Part shown: piece after piece, positions 37,224-49,792 of the stretch | How the letters are laid out: every line of letters starts with the position of its first letter | Numbering within the stretch: the first letter of the stretch is position 1 | NCBI GenBank assembly: GCA_033980235.1 | Contig: CM067063.1 | Coordinates: 42,904,354 to 42,968,353 of the forward strand | Direction: 5' to 3' | DNA length: 64,000 bases | From: Diadema setosum | Taxonomy: Eukaryota > Echinodermata > Echinoidea > Diadematoida > Diadematidae | The notes under the pieces: model-generated | Database searches by the model: none | Seen by the model: only the letters and a program-made list of their open reading frames with translations | Told to the model about the DNA's origin: nothing | Position numbers and translations under genes: made by a program

Positions 37224-37302
37224 GTGTCTTTGCTGGGGGCTGGGGTGGCCATAGTACGGTCCATTTCTCACTGCAGCGAGCAAATCGAGCCACAGTGCAG
37301 AT
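37224..37302 (+). CDS. Candidate exon, strand uncertain
   Basis: Between AATGCATCAG and GCAGAT|GTAAGAAT the plus strand is open for 26 codons, reading VSLLGAGVAIVRSISHCS then EQIEPQCR. An alternative acceptor TTTCTCACTGCAG at 37276 would leave a 26-nt exon. CpGs are frequent. Immediately to the right, the minus strand has a separate open segment after ATTTTTTTTGGCAG (37312-37545); both cannot easily be exons, so this locus is ambiguous. Confidence 0.25.
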
Positions 37303-37324
37303 GTAAGAATACTACAATGCACAA

Positions 37325-37325
37325 C

Positions 37326-37356
<31 letters not shown>

Positions 37357-37370
37357 TGTATGTGTGTGTG
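37325..37370. repeat. GAT microsatellite followed by TG run
   Basis: About ten GAT units, then GTGTATGTGTGTGTG. On the minus strand it reads as poly-His, which is not evidence for a protein. Confidence 0.95.
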
Positions 37371-38582
37371 GCTCCTGGCCTGGGCCTACATTGAGTGTGC
37401 TGAGATATGAGAACGCAGGTGACGCAAACACAATCGTGCTACAACATGCTGAGTAGCTCCAGCGGCTGGGAGTCAGGCTGAGGTCACAGGCGTTCCATTT
37501 GAGAGGGTTAGTGATATTTTTGGTTTGGCACTGCATGAATGCCTGCCAAAAAAAATACATTGATTTTACAATCACGATCATTCCATATAATTTTTGTCAC
37601 TCTGAAAAATAAGATTTGGATCGCGATTCAGATCGCCATCAAAATCAAACTCCTTCTGTCGTCCAAATGCCTCCTCTGTCTGATTGCGCAAAGGGCACAG
37701 AAGATTTGTTAAAACAGTCTTGTCTCTCACGAGAAATTGCTTATCCTATTCTGGTAAAACATGTTGACCAGGATTTGAAAAAAAAAAAAAAATGCTCAAA
37801 TTATTACAGTAACTCAAAGCATGGTGGAGTCGGACTTTGACCAAATATGCAGGAAATGCTGAAATACCTCAAACAATCCTTGTGATATTTAATGCATGGT
37901 CATTATGTCATCTTTCCTCACAGACTTCCTGCATGGACTTATTAGACTTTTTACTTGATGATTCTCATGGCATTCTAATGGTGTGTGAAATCTGTATCAA
38001 TGATGTAAGCAGCACATTCAGGAAAAAGAAAAAGAAAAAGAAAAAACCCTACCCTCTTGGCTGTTCCATTTCCTGTGTCCACAGGCCTTGTCTATTTTGG
38101 CTTCTTGAAGTCAATGTTGTGTTTTATATCATTTCTACACTTTGTGCTGAGTGTGTGTAACATGGACTGACAAAGCGTAAAACTGTCGCATCTTTGTCTG
38201 TCCATGTTACACAGGTTCACCACAAAGTCTGGAAATGGCATAAATCAATGTTCAACAGAATTTGACTGCTGTTATTACCTTTTCTAAATGAATACTAGGC
38301 CATTCAGTTGAAAAACAACAAATTTTCAATGAGCACTAATTATTTGACCTTCACGTGTTGGTACAATTATACTATTACTAATGGTTTGCCTGTTGAAGTG
38401 AGATCCTATAAATTCTTTGAATTTGAATTCATTGAATTACAATTCATTCAATTTTACCTTGGATTGACTACATTTGTAATTTTTCATTCTCGTTTTAGAG
38501 CACTGGGAAATTTACACTAACTGAAAAACTTTCTCAGAGTTCCTTTTATATTCTGATTCTACCATCTACACTGTAGTATACA

Positions 38583-39152
38583 CAGTAGGACCTCAATTAT
38601 CTGGTCATCGATTATTTGGATTCTCTGTTATCCAGACGTTGACTGGCTGATATTTTTTTTTAATGTTTTCAATGCATTTTCAAAGCCAAATCTCACTCAA
38701 AACAAACACATGTTCAACCATTATCCTGCAAATACATAACGGAACATATCCCAATCATCGCAGCGGACTGTAACTTTCAAGTCATGTCAATGACTGGTGC
38801 CGAGCTTGTTACTGGCACTGAGTGCACAGCAGTAGTTACAGTACAATGCAGCAACAGTATTTGACAAGTTGCAATATTGATCCCATTGTGGGTCAATATC
38901 AATGAAACAATACATGAAGGGATATTTTACTTGTATTTCGTTTAATTCTGTAATTTCTGCAATTTCTGAAGTATGAAACATGACAATGCCATGCAGATAA
39001 CCATATAATTGGTATAATGGCAATGACATGTGTATACCTCTAGCATAATATACTAGAAAGTGCTGTATTTGAGCATATCTCTCTTACCTGGCCAAATCCG
39101 TTATCTGGACGCCCGCTGGTCCCAACTTGGCCAGATAATCAAGATCCTACTT
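38583..39152. mobile_element. 570-bp pogo/Tigger-type MITE
   Basis: Left end CAGTAGGACCTCAATTATCT and the inverse of the right end, AGTAGGATCTTGATTATCT, match closely, with more ATTATCTGG/TTATCTGGAC motifs inside both ends. The right flank is TA, the left is CA (probably a mutated TA). It belongs to the same broad class as the element at 7896 (CCGGATAA/CCAGATAA end motifs) but to a different, older family. No transposase frame remains. Confidence 0.75.
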
Positions 39153-39159
39153 TATCACG

Positions 39160-42100
39160 TACTGATATATTTTTAAAGGAAATTTTGGCTCAAAAACTAC
39201 ATCAAATTTGTATTCTCCAAAAATGTAGTGCAATTAGTCACTAATTCTCCTTATTCAACCCTTTCCAATCCATATTTCATAAACTAAAAACATTAAACAA
39301 AAATATTTTTTAGCGTGCTGCTTTCATGGAAAATAAAGATTTGAGAGTCTTCCTTAAATTTACTTTTTTTTTTCTTCACAACGAACCCCACAGTTCATTC
39401 ATACCCAATGCATCATTTGTCTTAATACTATCTTGGAAACTCTGCAATCCTTCACAGCCCCAAAATCATGAAAGCATTGTGGGCCAAATGTCTTGAATTC
39501 TTTGCTCCACGTCTGGAACAGTGCATTTCAATGATTTTTATTTTAAGAGAATAAAAAAAAAAATCCTTACATCTCCATATTTTCCTGATTGAAATTAAAG
39601 CACAGGTTTCCATTAAAGGATTTTCCTTCAACTTTCACTTTGTTCTACTGATATTGCTGAATTCTCTCAATCAGAATTATATAAAGGTGGACTTGTCCTT
39701 TAAATACTCTAAAATGAGTTTACCAACATCACATTACAATTATACATTTTCCACATTACACTGACATACATAGTATACTATAATGTATTTCTATAGATAA
39801 ACTTCATCACAGTGCAATGCACATCATATCTCACTACATGCCCTCTGCACTGCTGCTCACTCTGTGGGTGGCCAGATCTACAATGTATGTTATCATAGTC
39901 TATTTTACATCATAATATTATCTGAGGCCATCTTCCCAGTCAAGCTCAGCCAATAAAGATGGTCCCCTGAATTTCTCTTTTTTTTCCTCCAAAATTGTAT
40001 TTTAAATGTTTGCTCCATGAGTGTACCTTCATTATGGCAATGTTATATATTTCTACTTTATACATTGTATGTTTTCCTGCAATTACATTACATATAATCT
40101 ACATTACACAAATACATTTCAAATAATTATGCCAACACTTTGTTAAAATTTTGTTATTCTGTACTGAAAATGCAGAATACAATCTGAACTGAACAGAACT
40201 AAAGTATGAAAGATTTCATATGCATTATCAGACTGCATTATTAAAGCAAAGTGGTCAGGGTTTTTTTTTTTCCACAGGAAAACACACATTCTGTAGGTTC
40301 ATATGTATTCATCATATAAGAAAGTCCCAAAGGACACTCTATTTGGATGCACATATTGTGAGTATATTGATACCAGTCTAATTGGAAATGTCCAAGGCAT
40401 AATGGCTTGCACAAGCTAGCTAGCTCATGGATTCAGTTTGTGCTTTGCATGCATAATCCCCTGTCACACAGGTTTATCACACAATGGCATCACCTAATCT
40501 GCAGCACTGTATGCATGCATAGCCACACAATCTACACTGCCTGTTTAGAAACACTACATTGTATTTCATTCAGCTGAATCTTTGGAGTGGTAAAAGTACC
40601 ACACGATGAAAATAAAACATGGAAATAGAAAGTGGATATTTCACAAAATAATCGCCGAGTAGATTTGCAGTATCAATTCAGCCTGTGCTTTATACCCTTG
40701 AGTCAGTGTGCAAGGCTGCATGTGTTTGCATTGTTAGGGCAAAGGTGGGTGACGGCCACTGAGGCCATGGTTACCACAGCAACAGTGTGTTGTCATGGAA
40801 ATGCAGCTATGCCATTTGGAGGAGAACGCTTTCTCCTGGCTGTAGGTGTTGTAAAGGGAGCCTGAGTGAGCGGTGGCTTGGGAGGAATTAATGGCATAGC
40901 TCCAGCTGTCTTGGTATCATATTTACTGCCAGTTTATTCTCTTTTTAACGACTCAGTTTTAGCAAGCAGAAAGGTTTTTATGTGCCATTACAGTCTTTTT
41001 CAACCAGTATTCTGCAGACAAAAACTCACCTTAGAGAGAAAGATATTTAGCAGCCATATTTCTGGCCAGTGGTATTTAATGGCTCCTTGATCTAGTATCT
41101 TTGGTTTAGTATCATATCACCTCTGAAGGTGGCCTTAAACAGACTCCAAATATTGCATCAAAAGATATCTTAAGCAATGTCTGATGAATAAGATTCATAA
41201 AGAGTGTCATTTGTATGGCTTGCTCATTCACAGAAATGGTTCCGTCTACTTTTAAATGAAAAAAAAAAAAAAACACAACTTACTGCATGGACTTTGCTTC
41301 AAATGGATATTTCCTTATAGAAGGGTATTGCATGTTGCACATACATTTGTAGCTAGTACCCCTACATGAAGTATATCAAGATGCATTGCACTATCTTTTG
41401 CTAAAGATATGAGCATATTAGGAAGTTTCAGAATCTTAACATTGTAGGTATTGCACAGGCGAAGCTTACAAGATATACCCATGCTGGGATCATGACACAA
41501 TTTTATTGGGTCTCCTATAATCCTAATAAATGATAGACTTTATGTTCATTATCAAAACTGAATGTCAATATTAAGATTTCACCCAACATTTGTATTAAAG
41601 AGAAAGCATTTCTTAAATAAAAGGCAAAAACATGAGCTTCTTTCAAGGAAAACCAAAGAACCTGTGATGTAATGAGCATCATATCAAATGTGCAAAAATG
41701 TTTATCTTTTTCTTGTTGTTAATTGCCTGAACCCCTCAGTCACCTCTGAATTTCCAAATTCAAATCTTTGATATTTTTGTTGAACTGCAAACACATACAG
41801 AAACTTTTTGGGATGAAAATGCTGTTGATGATGATGATGATACTGGTGTTCGTACAAACAAACCTGTATCATGCTCATACACCCACATTCATAACAATGA
41901 TGCAGCTATACCACAAATAAATAACAAATCACTACTGATAATGGCTCTATGAAAACACTACAATTTAATAACACTTGTAATGATCTTGCAGTAATTCAAA
42001 TTGTGTCACAAACACCTACAAGTACAACTGAACAAATAGTGTATTACAGTAAGAGTTAAGTTTGCAGTGGTGAGAACTTTCAGGAATAAAACTTATATTG

Positions 42101-42277
42101 TAGAGAAAGTAATAGGCATAATACCCTAGCTGTATGTAAGATGTGAATATTCTCCACAGGAAGTTTGTAATTGCCTGTCGATCAGCTATATCAAATACAT
42201 TTCAGTCCCTGTGGAAAAAAAAAAGTCACAAGTAAAGTGTAAGTAGTAAAGAAAGCCACAAACTTCTCTTTCTGTAT
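39160..42277. other. Non-coding AT-rich stretch
   Basis: A higher-GC patch at 40640-40900 has a 77-codon plus-strand frame and an X-box motif; no acceptor/donor pair was found there. A minus-strand donor-like GCA|GTAAGTTG at about 41287 lacks a pyrimidine-tract acceptor. The remainder is plain AT-rich DNA. Confidence 0.5.
40770..40783. promoter_or_regulatory. RFX X-box-like site
   Basis: GTTACCACAGCAAC matches the RFX X-box layout (GTTNCC-two-RGNAAC) and is followed by GTTGTCATGGAAATG, a second half-like motif. RFX sites drive ciliary genes in animals; binding here is inferred only. Confidence 0.3.
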
Positions 42278-42640
42278 AATGCATCTCTCTTCCTTTTAAT
42301 TCTTCTTTCTCTCTACTTTCTTCCAATTCATCTTCCTTTCCCTCTCTTAATGCATCTCCTTACTTTCAATTCTTCTTTCTCTCTACTTTCCTCCCATTCA
42401 TCTTCCTTTTTCTTTCCATAATGCATCTCCTTACTTTTAATTCTTCTTTTTCTCTCCTTTCCTGCCCTTCATCTTCCTTTCTTTCTCTCTATAATGCATC
42501 TCTCTTGGGATACTTATCAATTCTTCTTTCTCTCTTAAATTTTTATCCTCTCATTCATCTCCTCTCTTTCTCTCTTCAATTCATTTCAGCCTTTAACTCC
42601 TTTCAATCACATTCTTTCATGCAGCCACCTTTCATGCTGA
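42278..42640. repeat. 71-bp pyrimidine-rich tandem repeat
   Basis: AATGCATCTC starts copies at 42278, 42349, 42420 and 42493 (spacings 71, 71, 73). Each unit continues with ATTCTTCTTTCTCTCTACTT and TTCATCTTCCTTT. The last copy decays into plain CT-rich DNA. The strong pyrimidine bias over about 360 bp could allow triplex formation. The 103-codon frame across it is a by-product. Confidence 0.85.
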
Positions 42641-43987
42641 TTATCTTTCTTACTCAATCTTCTCTTGATGCATTTCCAGATTTTCTTATTTTTGTTTTTC
42701 CAAATTTGATTAGGACTACATGTGTTTTATAGATCAGTGTGTATTAATCTAACTTCATAGGAACAAACTGTATGTTATTCTCTCCGAGCTCTAGTGCAAA
42801 TCAGCTTGAAGGAGGTTTTAAATTCTCTTTTACAAAATCATATTAATTCATGTAACATAAATCAGTTATGGACTGCTGTACAAAACACATTTTTATTCTT
42901 GTTTTTCACTTTTCTTTGAGGCAAGTGACAACATTGTATTTATTACATGCACTACACTGATACCACATCACTTTATTTGTGACTAGGCTTTCATCTTTAC
43001 ATTTTGTAATTGTCCGTACTGTTATACATTGCTCCAAACCTCAAAAATGGAGGGAATATCTCAATTCAAAGTTTCCTGAACTATGCTTCAACTTCAAGCC
43101 TTGAACATCCAGTGTATTACACGGTTGTATCTGTGTACATAGCCTTTCCTAAATCTGATTACATCTTACATTTGATGTAGTGACGGAATGGGGGAAAATG
43201 AATTAACTGCCAACAAATCAAATTACTGTTGATTATCCATTTAAGAGCAGGTAGGTATGACGGTAGAGGCATCACCACTTTCAACAGCAAGCCTCTCCAT
43301 CTGACACTGTGTTCATATCTATTGTAATGTAGTGAAACCCTCAAATGGTTGTTGCACATGGAAAACAACTACCTTGACTTACAAGTGGAAAAGGAATCAT
43401 TCTATGTTAATGGCATGGTAAGATATTAGACTATCAGTGTGGAGAATTGTTTCATATACAATGGCATCACAGGTTTCAGTCTATTTGTCTTATGTTGCCA
43501 TAGTGATAAGCATGAAAAATGGAAGCTCTGCATACACTGGTTTTGCACAGCTCTCACTCCCATAAAATGCAGCTATGCCTTAGACTGCTATCACTATAAT
43601 CTACAACCTGTATAACTCTGGATACGTACAGTTCAAATTCTCGAGTTTCAAATGACCATGAATATAGGAGCTAGCTAACTTGCATTGTAACAAAACAAGC
43701 AGTTTAAATCACAGACAACAGACAATCTATTGTTAGAGAAAACATTCAGCAAAATTGATGTCCTCAGTCCAAACATTCTACATGACATCCATGATATTTA
43801 CACTGCTGAATCTGTAGGAACGATAGAATGGAAAGTAGGTGGCATGTGATGTAAACACTTCTCTAATAATGACAATACTACAACCCTGCATGTTTGTGTC
43901 ATGAAGATGACATAAGATACTGTTACAATTTCCTAAAAAATATCCACAGACATTTAATTTTTGTCAGTGGATACTAAGTTCAAATTA

Positions 43988-44240
43988 ATGATTCTTGCAT
44001 CAAGTTGCTTTTATTGCAACCACCTGCAAATTGCCCTTGAATTATAACCAAATTCCAAATATTAAGCGTTTGAGTAGTAGGCATGATAAAATCATGGGCC
44101 AAACATCCAATCGAAGTATGTATGGCCCATGATTTTTATCATCGCTACTACTCAAACATTGAATAATCGGTGTTTACTTGTGTCGATGAAGGGCAATTGG
44201 TCAATCAGTTGGTAATCAAGCTGTTGTCAACATACCACTC
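43988..44240. repeat. Foldback element (copy 2 of 3)
   Basis: Left end ATTCTTGCATCAAGTTGC...GCAAATTGCCCTT is answered at the right by AAGGGCAATTGGTCAATCAG...AATCAAGCTGTTG. The centre is a near-perfect foldback: GTTTGAGTAGTAGGCATGAT... at 44069 pairs with ATCATCGCTACTACTCAAAC at 44138. The tRNA-like segment seen in copies 1 and 3 is absent, replaced by CAAACATCCAATCGAAGTAT. Confidence 0.75.
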
Positions 44241-44272
44241 CTGATACTCATCTCCATCCATTCTCCACGTAC

Positions 44273-44450
44273 CTCATTAAATGTGCCATAAAGTTCTTCT
44301 TCAAAAGCTGTATTCCATAAATAGCTATATTGATGGCTTTCAAATAATCTGCTGCATACAATATGAAAAAGTGATTACATTCATATCTTTGTAGTATCCA
44401 TTCCACTGACAGTTTTACAAGTCCTCTCATGTACAAGGAAATTATGACCC
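44273..44450 (-). CDS. Candidate internal exon, unknown helical protein
   Basis: On the minus strand TTATCTTTGCTTTTCTGTAG, a strong acceptor, is followed by 178 bp open in one frame (58 codons) up to ATGAG|GTACGTGG. The peptide starts VIISLYMRGLVKLSVEWIL and contains a segment with DYLKAINIAIYGIQLLKKNF, suggestive of packed alpha helices. The frame lacks stops over a length that is unusual but not exceptional in AT-rich DNA. Its start phase fits the minus-strand candidate at 57465 (one base left over, two needed). It lies just beside foldback copy 2. Not assigned to a family. Confidence 0.35.
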
Positions 44451-45343
44451 CTACAGAAAAGCAAAGATAACTCCTTCAAAAAGACTCAACTTAGACAAAC
44501 CTGCAGTTAACTTTAGGAGCATGTGTGCTTATGTACTCCTGTTGCCTATAATGGTTATACAGTGTAGACACAGATGACAGTATACCTGAACTCACAACAC
44601 ACTAGAAGCTAAAATGTCTCTGATATGATCCAGACATACAAGGATATCTGTCTGAAGAAAGAAGACTGAGAGGCTTTTTCATGAACTGCTTTCAGCTTTG
44701 GCAAATTGAGCAGAACCATCAGCTTGACTTTTATCTGGTGTAAACATCCACTAATAATTCTACAATTTTACTCTGAAAGAGTGTACATGACAGGTAAATG
44801 ATTTGTTCTTTTTTTTCTAAAGTTGAATGAATGATTTGAAAATACTCATAGTTCACATCACCATCCCAACTGGACATTCTGCAAGAAATGCTCTTTTGCA
44901 CCAATTCTAGTCAGAAAAAGAGGTTATTTCTTGATTGTATACAAGTTATTTAAGGAAGAGGAAAGGGGAAGCAAAGAACTAGAAATAGATGTCTTTATCC
45001 TGTTGATATGAGAAGGTAGGGAAATTAAAGCTGGCAGCACCATGTTTGTAGGGAAGATACAAATTTTACTGAAGAGTACTAGTATTAATGTTCACAAAAG
45101 TATTTACCATATCATCATGACACTCATCCATGTGCATGCAGATTCACCTCTTGATTATTCAAAGCAAAATTGTCAAAATAAAAAAAGATAATTTATTCTT
45201 TTAACCATCCAACTCATCCTAATGTTACATATGATGGACAAGCATACAAGCACACATAATTTCAGTTTAAAGTGTGCATTACAATCATTACTGCATGCAG
45301 TGTTCTTTTTTTTTTTTGCAATATCAATTTCCACTCGCATTAG

Positions 45344-45567
45344 AAAACTGGGAAGATGAATTTCACTCTGTTGATTTGTTTTCAAATATGCTGAGGGAAG
45401 GAAGGCGATCTTTTCATCATCAAGCAAAGAGAGGAAAGTTTGACAATGCTGTCAGCAAACATATTTATACCATCCAGCATAATGGTTTTCTGGCATTTTC
45501 ACAAAGACCAATCACTGTCAGAAGAGCTCTTGCAGTGTGTGCAGTGCCTGTTGGTATTGAGAGATAA
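45344..45567 (+). CDS. Candidate 3-prime coding exon, unknown protein
   Basis: A T-rich tract (T14, then TTTCCACTCGCATTAG) precedes 74 open plus-strand codons ending in TAA. The peptide has ENWEDEFHSVDLFSNMLREG, then a basic stretch RRSFHHQAKRGKF and ends RRALAVCAVPVGIER. No obvious donor interrupts it, so it would be a terminal exon, but no polyadenylation signal is evident close by. Composition is protein-like; chance cannot be excluded. Confidence 0.25.
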
Positions 45568-46047
45568 TGTACCATGAACAGGTCAAGAGGCAGAGTGAAG
45601 AAAGAGAGGAAACGTAAGGTCCTTAGGCTTCAAATCTCCTTAAAACCTGGTCATTGTGAGTGAAAGTGCACAGACGTGTTTTCTACCAAGGAAGGATGTA
45701 TGACTTCTTGAAAGACTTTAGAGCAGGAAATTTGAGGCTGGGATGAGAGTAACAAACAGAGGGAATAAGAAAGAGAAGGAGAGAGAAAGAGGCAGACATT
45801 AAAGAAAGTGAGCACAGAGACTACATACACATACATGCACTTTGAGGCTGGCTATACAACTACAATATGGAAAAGGATTCAACTATACTATAATGTGGAA
45901 GAGAAGCACAGAGTGTAATCAAGAGAGAGAGAGAGAGTAGGGTTAGAGGAAAGTGAAGAGCAAGGAATAGAAGGAGAGAGATAAGAGAGATAAAAGAAGG
46001 ATGGAATAGACACAACCGACTGCAATGTGGACTGAAGTCTGTCACAG

Positions 46048-46215
46048 GGAGAAGGTTTGCCCAGCATTTACTCAGGGAATTCTGTCAATTACGATCAGGT
46101 TTCGTCCTGCACTAAGAGACGGTTCGGGTTTCCAGCCACTTCACAATGGCAGTGTTGCCTTAGTACACAAATGTTCACAAATGTTTGGCTATCTGATGAT
46201 GCACGCTACTTAAAG
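46048..46215 (+). CDS. Candidate internal exon, unknown protein
   Basis: Exactly 56 open codons run from GTCTGTCACAG to TTAAAG|GTATGATG, phase 0 at both ends. The peptide contains YSGNSVNYDQVSSCTKRRFG and WQCCLSTQMFTNVWLSDDAR. An in-frame stop lies 12 nt upstream, so splicing is needed. CpG and GC are higher than in the flanks. A second plus frame is also open across most of the segment, and the minus strand reads CEVAGNPNRLL (immunoglobulin-like wording), so strand and frame are not fixed. Phase 0 out agrees with the small candidate at 49734. Confidence 0.35.
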
Positions 46216-46596
46216 GTATGATGCTGCCTTTGGGAAGCAATATTCTTGTCTCTCACAACTAGCCAGCCATCAATGAAATGACATCTTTTGATTCCTGAGA
46301 GGTAGATATCAGGACTTCAATCCTACTTCGTATAAACTTTGACAAGTATTCCTTTAATGTAACAATCATCATCATGAGAGCTGTGGGAAAGAAGTCACAG
46401 ATCACTAAATATGACCCCAAAAGTAGTATAAACATCGAAAGTACCTCACAAATAATTATATATCTTTAAATGAAATACATGCAAGGACAGCTTAAATCTT
46501 TTGCTTTAAATTCATACCCACTGTCATGAAATGCATTAGCAAACAAATGCACACACACATACATGTCAACATACATGTAGTGAGCACTGATCTTAT

Positions 46597-46825
46597 GTGT
46601 TCAAAGCACACTTTGGTGTTCAAAGCACACTTTGGTGTTCAAAGCACACTTTGGTGTTCAAAGCACACTTTGGTGTTCAAAGCACACTTTGGTGTTCAAA
46701 GCACACTTTGGTGTTCAAAGCACACTATGGTGTTCAAAGCACACTTTGGTGTTCAAAGCACACTTTGGTGTTCAAAGCACACTTTGGTATTCAAAGCACA
46801 CTTTGGTGTATCAAAGGTCACTTTG
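46597..46825. repeat. 19-bp minisatellite, 12 units
   Basis: GTGTTCAAAGCACACTTTG repeats head to tail from 46597. Units 1-11 are nearly identical (unit 7 has ACTATG, unit 11 has GTATTC) and unit 12 is diverged (GTGTATCAAAGGTCACTTTG). Each unit holds CAAAG...CTTTG inverted halves. Because 19 is not a multiple of 3, all plus frames are open across it, giving spurious ORFs up to 173 codons. Confidence 0.97.
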
Positions 46826-47278
46826 TTTGAATCATCTATTGAATGTGAAAATCACACACATTTTGACAATGACTACAATGCATACATACATTTCCCTTTT
46901 CTATTACATTATTACAAACAATATTACTTTCAGGCAGTATACACGTACAGCCTTTACAAAAATCAACCAAATTTCAGAAACATGCTATATAAAGTTTACT
47001 CTTGGAAATATGACAGTAAAAAAACACGGCCTGATATGCTTCATTGACACAATGGTCTACACAAGTGTAAAGTGTAAGGGGGCAATGCTAATTCCTCTTA
47101 TCAAGTCCAGCAGGGTACTAGTATAAAGATGACTAGTGTCTGTTATGTGATAGAAACGCAATTATTCATCAAATCTGAGTTGTTGCTATCCACTTTGCTT
47201 GTTTGATATTACAACAATCACAAATTAATATACTTCATGAAACCTAATTCTTTCACATCTTAGTTAGATGTATATTGT

Positions 47279-47286
<8 letters not shown>

Positions 47287-47334
<48 letters not shown>
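47287..47334. repeat. TG dinucleotide repeat
   Basis: About 24 TG units. Confidence 0.97.
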
Positions 47335-47337
<3 letters not shown>

Positions 47338-47859
47338 TACTAAGTTCAAGGTTGTCTATTTGGATATCCTCTCCCATTGTATTCAGATTATTAGATATTC
47401 CTCATCTATCAAGCCCACTGAATTCTGAAGAAAAAAAAAAAAAAAAAAAACCTGACTTGAGAACAAAAGATGTAATTCTTGTATAAACTCTCCTAGAGGG
47501 TATTGTACAGTACCAATGCTAGAGAGTGCTTGAACACAAAGTGGTCTAAAAGCATATATATCCTATCATCTGCTGACATATAAAGAAGAATGCACATAAC
47601 ATCCACTACACTGTAATTTTACAAAGACTTGATTCTCTTTGTTAGGGACACCTGTATATAGCGCAAACGCATGTGGTGAATGTGTTGGTTGAGCAACTAC
47701 AAAACGTGTGACCCTTCTGACTTGAGTCCAAAAATGGCTCATGAGGTACACCACAGGTGTACATCCACAAAGCGTTTGAGTGCTCCCAACACGGTGTGGT
47801 ACGATATGGTAAGTTTCACTTCAGTTACATCAGTTTACTTTTGAGTGCTTGAACAATCA

Positions 47860-48620
47860 ATGAGTCAGATATCAGATACTATACCATATGTTTGAAACAC
47901 AGGCCAGTACCATGTACTGTGAGAACAGACATTTTCGTGAAAGTTTTCTGGCATGATGATAGTCCATCCCAATTTGCCAATTCTCATGTCAAGACTTTCT
48001 GCCATTCTCAAAATATGGGAAAAATAGTAAAATGTTAGCATTTTGAATTGAACTTTGACCCCATGGCTCAACTCTTTCCCTACAGATTCATTGTGAAGTT
48101 ATGCATAAAAAATGACAAATTTTAATTGAGTGCATACTTTGAAGCATTTCCAAGGTATTGAGAAAATAGAGTAATTTCACCATAAAGTAGTATAATTTTA
48201 GCATTTCAGCCATACCTTGACCCTTGATCTAGGCCTTACAACCAAACACTTCCCAAGAGAATCATTACCAGGCAATGGTACATGATACCAAGTTTCATGA
48301 AGATATCTTGAGCCATTGCAATCTTTATCTGGCAATACATACATAATACACTAAGTTTTATGAAAATACCTTCCTGCATTGCAGAGATATGAAAGAAATA
48401 TAAGAAATATATTGACCTTGACCTATGACCACTGACCTTGAGCATGTACGCCAAGTTGATAAGCGCAGCTTCTCTACATATATGTCCAGTTTCATTTGCA
48501 TACCTACAATTGTTCTTAAGTTATATGTCCTCCATTTATTATGAATGGACAGACAGACAGTCCCAAAATACAATGCTTCCAGTGACATTTTGTGTTGGAG
48601 GGATAAAGAAACAGTGCAAC
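47860..48620. repeat. Diverged tandem repeat relic with TTGACC motifs
   Basis: Phrases of the type ACCAAGTTTCATGAAGATA recur near 48288, 48351 and 48488, separated by TTGACCTTGACCTATGACC-like text and ending near AATGGACAGACAGACAG. This layout is a common dispersed repeat in marine invertebrates and resembles a decayed relative of the array at 3600-4300. Confidence 0.45.
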
Positions 48621-49009
48621 ATCCCCATAAATGAATGTGAGAGTGAAAAGAAGAAAACCCAGTGTCGACAGGTTCAATAGCTGCTTCTCTTTAAAAAATG
48701 CAAATGATACTGCAGTTCTAAAGTCAGTTGTCTTAATTTTTGCGTTTGAATCATGAGCAGGGAAATACTGATGAATTCACATGCAAAGTGCTTCTCATAC
48801 GATTGATCCATTATGGGGAGTATTTTGATGAAACGTGACTTTATCAATTAAGGCACTTGCACTTGTCGAGTGTCATGTATCACCACCACTCGCAAGGGAC
48901 AATCAATTATAAAATCAAGGGCGCATCAAAGCCAGATCTCCAGGAAATGTTAATTTTTTAATAAGATAGTCATCCACCTGTACTTGTACAATGTCACTTT
49001 TTTGTGCTG

Positions 49010-49265
49010 AACCCTGCCTACCTCATGGCTGCCTCTTGTAACCTTTTGCATCAAACCCTAGCTACTAATGGCTACCTCATGTAACCTCTGTCAAACCTTG
49101 ACAACCTTAAGGTTACTTCATGTCAATTTCTGCTCTAAACCCTGACTACCTCATGGCCACCTTACATAGTCTCTTCACCAAACCCTGGTCATTTGAATGT
49201 TACCTCATGTCACCCTCAGTATCATAAGAAAAGCCTGGCTCCTACATGGCTGCATCATGTAATGT
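49010..49265. repeat. Degenerate ~47-bp minisatellite
   Basis: About five or six units of the form AAACCCTGACTACCTCATGG followed by CTACCTCATGTAACCTCTG, starting near 49011, 49056, 49098, 49137, 49184 and 49228. Units differ by many substitutions, so the array is old. Confidence 0.75.
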
Positions 49266-49733
49266 CTACAGGTACACTGTATATTTGGCAACAATATTTA
49301 GTCTTGGAATCCTTCTTCTAATGCTTAACTTCATCTACACTGAAAGAGCTTTTCTTAAAACAGTTATTCCAGTGGACAGTAAGCATTTTTGTTGACATTC
49401 CAAAGCTGACAGTCTGGAAAATCTACAAACATGTAAGCCTGAATCAGACAGAGATATTCATTGACTTAAATCAGGCTTTTATGATGGGTTGCATCAATTT
49501 AAACAAATCTTAACAGAATCTACAATATTTTCATCCTTCCTTTGTCAGACGCATAATAATATTAGAAGAGAACAAGCCTTCATTTGCAAAGGTATCACAA
49601 TGCACATCACTAGTTTCAATTCCGTGTAACTGCATGTCATAAAAGAACTTACATGCCTTCACTTTGGGTTTCTTTCTAATCTGTGTTCATTTTCTTCCCA
49701 TTACTACATGGTTTTCCATTTTGTATTTCATAG

Positions 49734-49792
49734 GTTAGTATCAAGTTGCTATATCTCTCACGTTTAACAAACATCTCAGTTAATGAATTCGG
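49734..49792 (+). CDS. Weak candidate 59-nt exon
   Basis: TTCCATTTTGTATTTCATAG is a good acceptor and CGG|GTAAGTTC a near-consensus donor. The single open frame reads VSIKLLYLSRLTNISVNEF. Its phases (0 in, 2 out) fit both neighbours (46048-46215 before, 50950-51008 after). Being short, it carries little coding evidence of its own. Confidence 0.2.

Noticed and set aside
37312..37581. Minus-strand open segment after TTTTTTTTGGCAG ending in poly-His
   Set aside because: The poly-His end is a GAT microsatellite, the donor is poor, and it conflicts with the plus-strand candidate directly beside it.
46526..47126. ORFs of 164-173 codons encoding a repetitive CSKHTLVFKAHFG-type peptide
   Set aside because: They arise only because a 19-bp minisatellite lacks stops in every plus frame; no splice or start context supports a gene.
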